A stretch of DNA of 41,885 nucleotides, taken from NCBI GenBank assembly GCA_022705845.1, contig JAKJDQ010000002.1:1-41885 (forward strand), written 5' to 3'. This document shows positions 27,901 to 33,968 of the stretch, one piece after another; positions within the stretch are counted from its first letter, which is position 1; each line of letters begins with the position of its first letter. A program made the position numbers and the translations under genes. The notes below the pieces were generated by a model. It saw only the letters and a list, made by a program, of their open reading frames with translations. It was not told the origin of the DNA and did no database searches. This DNA is from Patescibacteria group bacterium. GTDB taxonomy: Bacteria > Patescibacteriota > Patescibacteriia > Patescibacteriales > Patescibacteriaceae.

Positions 27901-28470
27901 CATCAAGAGTTTGTATCTTTTATTGGTAGAAGTTGTTTAACTAGAGACCAGGCTGGAGATAAATGGTTAGAAGATAATAAGGTTAGCAAAGACAAACTAA
28001 TTAAGTTTTGGGGCTGGGCGTTAGAAAATATATCAGAGCCTGAAGTTTTGGCCGGGTTTGGCTTTTGGATAAATCCAGACAAGGAAGTCTTAGACGAGCA
28101 AGTTGTAATTGAAAAAATCGCCTTAACTCTTAAAAAATCAAATGGCAATCTAGATTGGGATTATGGATTGATGAAACGCTTGCCGATATTCGCTAATAAA
28201 AATGGCCACCGGACCCTGGAAATAATTTCTAATTTTTTACTAGACTCAAATGGCAATCTAAATCCGAATCGTCGAGTACCTATGTTTAGTTTAGATAATG
28301 AAATCAAACAATCTCTTGAAGTTATTTATAATAATGGCGATGATTCTGAGAAGCAAAAAGTTACATATCTAATTAATTCATTGATTGATAAGGGCAGTAA
28401 TATGTTTTGGTGTTTGGAGGATGTGATTAATGGACATCAAGCAGAAAATCAAGAACAAAGGAGATGCTAA
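24970..28470 (+). CDS. 1166-aa helical protein of unknown function, last gene of the restriction operon
   Basis: The largest gene in the window. It is almost entirely alpha-helical in appearance, cytoplasmic, with no signal peptide or membrane helix. I see no Walker A motif, nuclease motif or methylase motif. The N-terminal region (about 40-80: LIRGALAAVRNAESNPDWMA, then HSYREVFYWLGG) looks like a separate module. The C-terminal half has repeated helical pairs, for example INSVRGRAYEAFVVF, DDSLAVRFVVGRYLASFYF and a YLSNTLYDQLF segment. These resemble, from memory only, the helical scaffold ends of large phage-defence proteins. It starts 14 bases after the methylase with no promoter between, so it is part of the defence operon. 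Candidate defence effector, sensor or restriction partner; not proven. Confidence 0.85.
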   Translation: MENDGLKIEIDKPFKLEPNQERICNYLDHLNEKGGICSDGVLPSDLIRGALAAVRNAESNPDWMAQSAHSYREVFYWLGGTKNGAVNNSQTKKEKIGSVLQVLHEQKKAYEIANILYKTHLAFTKISHHFAEKKSREDTIKIFKELNINVDEKTFPSARDYNNLILVFENTLKASSPDPLKIHEKIDSFIKENNNDASYLRLLFSLTYDAKRYFFSQANDAYIDWLWQNNFLDEIKNKSEDLTCISYNLPELDYLTRMAEKNPTKVTDIMLNKSTATREDNLNPEVVNRFLRIITALPAEQIKLITSKIRDERWVYAMRAFRKSGYEFDRIVKKLVEAKESDAILELAQAILIVKSKAELSENKTGFSMDDPFYVSDLDASGIFEALANISDSYKEKALQITTGILAEIVKLAEPDEAGVFDYTDLFTLYDVDMFTLEIEDKRSYSYQKDIINLTATIKKLIESTFGKKCTNIDEARRMFGYIDSIPSCHSVWRLRLFALAQCPETFKNELRDAFFKLFSVANYYEIEGGTEYKKALKIAFPFLSDTDRHEYVKNVISYFFQKAQKDPDKAGIKRTGREILSSIPQDLLTENEKVDCEKFFGNRPDPKYEPEPLVKMGRAGFVNHRSPVNLDDFTIDQIIENLKSNWTPEKLNEQFKNDDFLNPRDVEGLGDAIKENVKKRTNEYLNKINLFFERNLIHSSYVYSLLRGIEEMLRNKQTLGISQITQLLEFFKKIEDSGKDKAFRRKADNSWLADWIDVHKVATDILLFILEDKEKREEIFKQHRELLKNLISYLFTIKDSPTKEYEKPEYGELYHIAINSVRGRAYEAFVVFTEGDGKNLADDVKTLYKQVLKDDSLAVRFVVGRYLASFYFRDKDFITGLLPEIFPKDEIDKKDIYLASWEGYLSNTLYDQLFVALSGYYEHAINLDPQIYTERKYSKDLDESLAIHIALAFAHLGLEFDNQLFIKFWSTPNIKRHQEFVSFIGRSCLTRDQAGDKWLEDNKVSKDKLIKFWGWALENISEPEVLAGFGFWINPDKEVLDEQVVIEKIALTLKKSNGNLDWDYGLMKRLPIFANKNGHRTLEIISNFLLDSNGNLNPNRRVPMFSLDNEIKQSLEVIYNNGDDSEKQKVTYLINSLIDKGSNMFWCLEDVINGHQAENQEQRRC

Positions 28471-28485
28471 TGCGGTATAAAACTA

Positions 28486-28609
28486 GTTATTTAAAATCTC
28501 AAGCCCTTGCATTTCCTTTTGAGCCTGTTCCATGTCCTCGAACATCTTGAGATAGATTGCCCGAGTTTTCGATTATCCTCAGCAAACCTGATATCGTCAT
28601 CGTCCATAA
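28486..28609 (-). pseudogene. Short frameshifted ORF inside the island
   Basis: On the minus strand, ATG at 28609 starts MDDDDIRFAEDNRKL. The natural continuation lies in the next frame, RAIYLKMFEDMEQAQKEMQG then LEILN and a stop near 28486. Both halves look like real protein (acidic start, amphipathic helix), so a one-base shift near 28565 probably broke a 40-aa gene. It overlaps the end of the ORF at 28597-28833. Unrecognised. Confidence 0.35.
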
Positions 28610-28833
28610 AGCTGGTCAGCGAAATCTAAGCACCGGCGAAAATTCGGATATGATTCTTTATTGCTTGTTTTTATCTTGGCTTTAGGTTCCGGAAGTGAGA
28701 AAAGCGGATTAAATGATCCATGTCGATGTGGCATTCTTATGTTTTCAGCAGTTCTGAGGACCGTCCCAATGACATCTTCTCCATAGTAAGCAACAACATA
28801 CGCTTGCCCGGGAAACAAGCCCAGCGGAGTCAT
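28597..28833 (-). CDS. Small ORF inside the island, unrecognised
   Basis: A 78-codon minus-strand frame, starting MTPLGLFPGQAYVVAYYGED and ending DFADQLYGR. The composition is protein-like (FPGQAYVVAYYGEDVIGTV, ESYPNFRRCLDFADQL), and its stop overlaps the next short frame by 13 bases, as in an operon. The opposite strand has a longer frame (28720-29109) with less protein-like text. It may be a remnant of the element's own genes, or a fragment with its start lost. No function is proposed. Confidence 0.35.
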   Translation of the reverse strand: MTPLGLFPGQAYVVAYYGEDVIGTVLRTAENIRMPHRHGSFNPLFSLPEPKAKIKTSNKESYPNFRRCLDFADQLYGR

Positions 28834-29082
28834 ATTTGTTTAACTTTTGGAAAATTAAGCAAATCGTCCCAAACCTTTAAAATTTGTCAAACCGGTGGCT
28901 ATGGTCGCAAGGGGTCTCAATATCTACTTCAGACACAAAGCTCGCCACAGGGGCAACTAGCTGGTAATTTTTTGGTTATAAATTCTCTTACTTGGCCAAG
29001 AGTTCTTTTGTTTGATCCAAAACCACCGTCGGATATTTATGTTTTTGACATAGTCCAAATGTCGAAAGTCGTTAAGAAGGGC

Positions 29083-29181
29083 GAGCCAGCATGTACGAAC
29101 AGGGGTTGAAGCCTCTGTTCGTGTTTTATTTATTGGCATTTTTGTTGGTTCTAACCCTTGATATTTAGCCTCTAATGCAGG
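29083..29181 (+). repeat. Island right boundary: 99-bp direct repeat, copy B (att-like)
   Basis: Matches 21553-21651 at 89 of 99 positions, from GAGCCAGC to TCTAATGCAGG. On the minus strand it encodes a second recombinase C-terminal tail, ending the same way in PINKTRTEASTPVRTC before leaving the repeat. The hairpin at 29095-29122 keeps pairing through compensatory changes. No tRNA lies beside this copy. Confidence 0.85.
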
Positions 29182-29228
29182 AGCAATAACTTGTTCAAAA
29201 GAGGACTAGTGAGACTAAAAACGATTTT

Positions 29229-29466
29229 TTAACCTAGCCATATGGTTCGCCCAGCGGTTTTTTCTTCTAAAAAAATTCCAACTATGCTCCAAGACCCGTC
29301 AAAATAATCCTGGCAGAATATGGTTATTTCTGTTAAGATTGGATAAGGGTTTTTTTTATTACTTTTATGGACAAAAACTATATAATGATAAAGTGCGCCA
29401 GCGGTATAGTAAAGATTAGAGTCAGCTAGCGTACTTAAATTATTGTATCTAAGTGTATGAACTTTC
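29229..29466 (-). pseudogene. Start-less minus-strand frame, possible gene remnant
   Basis: The minus strand is open from just after a TAG near 29469 to TAA at 29229-29231. It reads protein-like text such as NLYYTAGALYHYIVFVHKSN, ITIFCQDYFDGSWSIVGIFL and EEKTAGRTIWLG. There is no ATG, and the first bases overlap the next plus-strand gene. I do not recognise it. Given the decay in this region it may be the tail of a lost gene; a chance open frame cannot be excluded. Confidence 0.3.
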
Positions 29467-30494
29467 TAAATTTAACCAAATTACATATTGGTGATAAAGT
29501 GGCGATTGTCTCGCCTTCTTTTGCCGCTCCAGGAAAATGGCCTCATTTATATAATCTAGCCCTTCAGAGGGTCCGAGACGTTTTCGGCTTAGAGCCCGTA
29601 GAGTTTTCTGCCACATCAAAGATAGGAGCTTCCGCGGAAGAAAGATCAAAAGATTTGATTGACAGTTTTAATTGAAGTGACATAAAAGCAGTAATTGCCT
29701 CACTTGGGGGAGACGATCAAATAACATACATTAAGGATCTACCCCCAGAGCCATTCATAAATAATCCAAAACCATTCTTCGGTTTTAGTGATAATACACA
29801 TTTTGCAAATTTTCTTTGGTTAAACGGGATTCCATCTTTTTATGGAGCCTCTCTGTTTACTCAATTTGGTATGCAAAAAAGAATGGATGAATATACTGTT
29901 AAATATTTAAAATATGCGCTATTTAATAGTGGCGAATTTGAGCTAAGACCAAGCAATATTTACAACGATATTGGATTGCCCTGGGATAATGTTTCCACGT
30001 TGGATCAAGCGCGGATATATGAAAAAAATGAGGGGTGGTATTGGAATGGCGATAATGATACAGAAGGGGTCACCTGGGGTGGGTGCCTGGAGTCAATTGA
30101 TGAATTGCTTAGACACGGAGTATCAATACCCACACTTGATGAATTTAAAAATATAGTTCTTTTTACCGAGACCTCTGAAGAAATCCCATCAAGCGATTAT
30201 GTGGCAAGAGTTTACCGAGCGCTTGGAGAGCGGGGCATTCTTAAAAAGGTGAGAGGCGTCCTTGTTGGTCGACCAAAAGCCTGGGAATTTGATAAACAAA
30301 AATCATCAGAAGAAAAGGCGAAATATAAAAAAGAACAACGAGATACAACTTTAGCAATTATAAGAAAATACAATCCTACTGTTCCAGTTATTCAAAATAT
30401 AGATTTTGGGCATACTGACCCTCAGATATGTCTTCCATATGGCGGGAAGGTCAGAATAGTTTCTTCCGAGAAGAGAATTTTTGCTGAGTTTTAG
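29457..30494 (+). pseudogene. LD-carboxypeptidase/MccF-like (S66) gene with an in-frame TGA
   Basis: S66 peptidases cut L,D bonds in peptidoglycan peptides or destroy microcin C-like nucleotide antibiotics. The frame is 346 codons, full length, interrupted only by TGA at 29673-29675 (codon 73). Upstream it reads IGDKVAIVSPSFAAPGKWPH; downstream KAVIASLGGDDQI follows directly. All catalytic residues lie after the stop: Ser 111 in GFSDNT, Glu 212 in WGGCLES and His 319 in FGHTDP. The rest is uncorrupted, so the lesion is recent, a sequencing error or a recoded codon. The text GDDQIT and the segment around the Glu favour the MccF-like branch. Confidence 0.85.
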
Positions 30495-30894
30495 AAAATG
30501 TCCAAGCCCATATATCTAATGTTCATGCCAAAAGTAAGAATTAATTTAGTTTATTTCATCCGTTATGTGACTAACCACCTAGAGCTAGAGTTAAAGAAAT
30601 TGCTAGATAGCCATTTTCATGGGTCAGTGGTGGCCCTATTTAAACAAAAATTGTGGCTGGAAGATTGACTAGATCAGAAGATCCAGTAGACCATGTTTAA
30701 TGGCGGTCATATTGAAGAAGGCGAAATTTTGTGAGAGACTCTTGTCAGAGAAATCGGCCGAAGAATTTTAGGCCGCCGAGTGGATGAATTTAGCTGAAGT
30801 CCGAGAGCAGGCAATTAATATTGAAATGCTTTCGGCGTTAGATTTTATAGAAAAAACTATTTCTGACCAACTTTATTTTAAATTGATTTATAAT
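30495..30894 (+). pseudogene. Wrecked NUDIX gene
   Basis: The stretch has no intact ORF but holds pieces of a NUDIX hydrolase in more than one frame. FNGGHIEEGEIL and ETLVREIGRR (interrupted by TGA) match the NUDIX box start around 30700-30760. Past another frame change, MNLAEVREQAINIEMLSALD with FIEKTISDQL (30784-30870) is a typical NUDIX C-terminal end. Several TGA/TAG stops and at least one shift are present, so it is dead. The 172-codon frame that appears to start at 30784 is this tail running into the intact NUDIX gene. Confidence 0.6.
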
Positions 30895-31302
30895 ATGTCC
30901 AAAATAATTATTGCGGCCGGGCCGGTTATTGTGGAGGGTGATAAAGTTTTGTTGGTTAAACATGGTAAGGATAATTTTTGGAAATTCTGTGGCGGCAAGG
31001 CCGAAGACCATGAAACCGACTTGAAGGCTGTTGCCATTAGGGAAGCCAAAGAAGAAATGGGTCTGCAGATAGAGATATCTGCGGATGCTCCTTATTTCTT
31101 TTATACTGAAAAAGAAGTTGATGGAGTTAATGTTAGTGTTATATTAGTTCATTTTTTGGCCCGCAGAAATGGTGAAATAATTCCCGGTCAAGACATTGGG
31201 GATTGGCGCTGGCTTGACATCAGTGATTTAGATGAAAACAATTTAGCTCCGAATATTAAGCCGACTTTAATGTATTTTGGTTTTTATTCAAATAAAGAGT
31301 AA
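30895..31302 (+). CDS. NUDIX hydrolase
   Basis: NUDIX enzymes split nucleoside diphosphates linked to another group, for example damaged dNTPs. From ATG 30895 (MSKIIIAAGPVIVEGDKVLL) the protein is 135 aa, the usual size. The NUDIX box is GGKAEDHETDLKAVAIREAK followed by EEMGL, the normal pattern but with one extra residue between the first Glu and REAKEE. An in-frame ATG at 30784 would add 37 residues that belong to the broken neighbour; I reject it. It is the only gene between 29200 and 32000 that looks intact. Substrate unknown. Confidence 0.85.
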   Translation: MSKIIIAAGPVIVEGDKVLLVKHGKDNFWKFCGGKAEDHETDLKAVAIREAKEEMGLQIEISADAPYFFYTEKEVDGVNVSVILVHFLARRNGEIIPGQDIGDWRWLDISDLDENNLAPNIKPTLMYFGFYSNKE

Positions 31303-31313
31303 TAGTATATTAT

Positions 31314-31987
31314 ATGCCTTTAATTGTCGGACATCGAGGAGCGGCTGGTTATGCGCCGGAAAATACGCTGGCCTCATTTAAGTTGGCTATTGACATCGGC
31401 TGCGACCGAACCGAATTGGATGTTCGGCTTACCAAGGATAAGCAATTGGTCGTTATTCATGATAAAGAAGTATCCCGATTGACTGATGGCACTGGACTGG
31501 TTAGTGATTAATAGAACTGCGGAGACTAAAGTGTGTTGGTGGCGGGTACATACCAACCCTGCAAGATGTTGTCGATATTTGTCGGGGCCGGATTAGTTTG
31601 CAGATTGAATTAAAAGCTATTGGTACGCCCGAATTAGTTAGCGAATTAATTGCCCGCAATGGTGTTGAAGATCAGGTGGTTATCACTTCTTTTCAACCCA
31701 GCTTATTGGCGGAAATAAAGGAGCTCAATCCTAAACTGCCAGTTGGTTTGTTGTTTTGGACTGATGAAACAATGGCTGATATTTGGCATTTGGCTGAAAA
31801 CATCCCTCTGGATTTTTTGGCACCATATGCTGAAATAATAACTGAAGAATTTGTTAAACAGGGACATAGTTTAGGCAAGACAGTCTATGCTTATCAGGTT
31901 AATAATAAAGAGTTGGGCGATAAGTTAACAGTAATGGGAGTTGACGAGATTGGCACTGACTTCCCTAAATTATTTAGCATTACTTAA
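31314..31987 (+). pseudogene. Glycerophosphodiester phosphodiesterase, frameshifted
   Basis: GDPD enzymes hydrolyse glycerophosphodiesters from lipid turnover. The N-terminal part has GHRGAAGYAPENTLASF, ELDVRLTKDKQLVVIHD and DGTG, with the catalytic His-Arg, Glu, Asp and His. It hits stops at 31509-31514. The sequence resumes two frames over as ELRRLKCVGGGYIPTLQDVV, then SLQIELKAIGTPELV, and runs to a normal C-terminal end at 31987 (VDEIGTDFPKL). A small net deletion near 31510 explains both parts. The later piece has no own start. Nonfunctional unless the shift is an error. Confidence 0.8.
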
Positions 31988-32223
31988 TGAATCACGAGCT
32001 GTCTTTTTGGAATCTGGTAGTCCAGTCAGTTTCTGATTATCTTAACTGTCGCTGTTTTCCAAGAAAGATAAAAATACTATAAAACAGTGACCATGAGGCT
32101 TGGTTAGGTACTTGTCCAAAATAAGGCGAACTGATACAATCTAAGATAGAAATTGTGAAGACATTTCTACATCTCTATTGGTTAGTATAACTGAGTTAGA
32201 GAAGATTTTTTTATTAAACTTAC

Positions 32224-33963
32224 ATGACAAAGCTCTTAAAATATCTTACTCCATATATCTGGCCCCTGCTTTTGCTAGCTCTTTTAATATATTGTCAGGC
32301 TTCGGCCACCTTGGCTTTGCCGGACTATATGGCCAGAATCATAAACCAGGGCATACTCGGTCAAAATACCGGCGTAATTTTTCATAACGGCTTAATTATG
32401 ATTCTCATTGCTATTGGCGGTGGTTTAGCCACGGTGGGAGTGGGTTATTTATCCTCCCGTATTGGTACGGGATTTGCTCGAGATTTGCGCACCATGATTT
32501 TTACCAAGATAGAAGATTTTTCTCTAGTTGAGTTTAATAAATTTTCCACTGCTTCGCTTATTACTCGCAGTACTAATGATGTCCAGCAGATCCAGATGGT
32601 TTTTATAATGATTTGCCGTATTGCTTTACTGGCTCCTTTAATGGGGATACTGTCGACTTTTAAGGCTTATCATTTAGCGCCGTCAATGACCTGGATTATG
32701 GCGGTAGCAGTAGTGGCTTTAATTGCCATAGTAATAGTGCTTTTCCAGATAGTTGTTCCTAAGTTTACTAAACTGCAAAAATTAGTAGATAAATTAAATT
32801 TAGTTACCCGAGAAATTCTTACTGGCTTAAGGGTTATTAAGGCTTTTGGCAAAGAAGACTACGAAAGTCAGAAATTTGATAAAGTTAATCAAGATTTAAC
32901 ACGGCTTCATCTTTTGGTTAACCGCTTAATGGTTATTATTCAACCAGTCATGATGCTTATTATGAATTTTATGATGATTGCTATTGTTTGGCTGGGGGCG
33001 CATCATATTGGGGCTGGTGATTTGCAGGTTGGCAGTATGTTGGCTTTCTTACAATATTCCATGCAGGCAGTATCGGCCTTTTTAATGATTTCTATTGTTT
33101 TTATTAGTCTGCCTCGTGCTGCTGTTTCGGCTAATAGGATTGCTGAAGTACTGGAAACTGAAATTCAAATTAAAGATCCAACTAATCCAGTGAGGGCTCA
33201 TAGACGGGGTGGCAAGGTAGAATTTAAAAATGTTACCTTTACTTATCCGGGAGCCGCTGAGCCTGTTCTTCATAATATTTCTTTTGTGGCTTTGCCTGGC
33301 GAAACAACAGCTTTTGTCGGCAGTACGGGCAGCGGTAAATCAACTATTATTAACCTTATTCCTCGTTTTTATGAGGTGACCGAGGGACAAGTTTTAGTTG
33401 ATGATGTAGATGTGCGGGCAATGAGACAAAAAGATTTGCGGGCGCGAATTGGTTATGTATCGCAAAAAGCTATGCTTTTTTCTGGTACTATTAGAGATAA
33501 TATCACTTACGGCAATCCTAATGCTACCCAGGAAGAGATTTTTCGGGCTGCCGCTACGGCCCAAGCTTTAGAATTTATTAAAGAATTAGAGGGAAAATTC
33601 GATAGCTCGATTGCTCAGGCTGGCACTAATTTTTCTGGCGGTCAGAAACAACGTTTAGCTATTGCCCGGGCTTTAGCCAAGAACCCTGAACTTTATCTTT
33701 TTGATGACAGTTTTTCGGCCCTGGATTTTCAGACCGATAAAGCCTTAAGGAATGCATTAAAAGAAGAAGCTCAAGGCAAGACTGTTTTAATTGTTACCCA
33801 GCGTATTGCGACTATTATGAATGCTGACAAAATTGTAGTAATAGACAAAGGAGAGATAGTGGGGCAGGGGACTCATGAAACTTTACTCAAGACCTGTAAG
33901 GTTTATCAAGAAATTGCGGCTTCACAGCTTGCCCCGGAAGAATTAGCTCGAGTTCTGAGATAA
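32224..33963 (+). CDS. ABC exporter half-transporter with degenerate ATP site
   Basis: A 579-aa membrane-ATPase fusion: six predicted helices (about 1-300) and an ATP-binding domain. Walker A GSTGSGKST (366-374), Q-loop YVSQKAM and signature FSGGQKQRLAIARAL (Ser 471) are present. The Walker B catalytic Glu is Asp (LFDD, Asp 495), and the switch His is Gln (VTQRI, Gln 526). That is the signature of the inactive-site subunit of heterodimeric exporters of the TM287/288 or BmrCD type. It lies 5 bases before the partner. Substrate is unknown; drugs, lipids or peptides are possible by family. Confidence 0.9.
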   Translation: MTKLLKYLTPYIWPLLLLALLIYCQASATLALPDYMARIINQGILGQNTGVIFHNGLIMILIAIGGGLATVGVGYLSSRIGTGFARDLRTMIFTKIEDFSLVEFNKFSTASLITRSTNDVQQIQMVFIMICRIALLAPLMGILSTFKAYHLAPSMTWIMAVAVVALIAIVIVLFQIVVPKFTKLQKLVDKLNLVTREILTGLRVIKAFGKEDYESQKFDKVNQDLTRLHLLVNRLMVIIQPVMMLIMNFMMIAIVWLGAHHIGAGDLQVGSMLAFLQYSMQAVSAFLMISIVFISLPRAAVSANRIAEVLETEIQIKDPTNPVRAHRRGGKVEFKNVTFTYPGAAEPVLHNISFVALPGETTAFVGSTGSGKSTIINLIPRFYEVTEGQVLVDDVDVRAMRQKDLRARIGYVSQKAMLFSGTIRDNITYGNPNATQEEIFRAAATAQALEFIKELEGKFDSSIAQAGTNFSGGQKQRLAIARALAKNPELYLFDDSFSALDFQTDKALRNALKEEAQGKTVLIVTQRIATIMNADKIVVIDKGEIVGQGTHETLLKTCKVYQEIAASQLAPEELARVLR

Positions 33964-33968
33964 TTATT

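Noticed and set aside
25000-28400. STAND/NACHT ATPase in the 1166-aa protein
   Set aside because: I looked for a GxxxxGK[ST] P-loop and a Walker B pattern and found none, so an Avs-like NTPase cannot be claimed.
28720-29109. 129-aa plus-strand ORF
   Set aside because: The text is low in protein character and its end runs into the repeat. The opposite strand holds more protein-like frames.
30784-31302. 172-aa NUDIX protein starting at 30784
   Set aside because: The first 37 residues are the tail of the broken neighbour; the NUDIX fold starts at the ATG at 30895.
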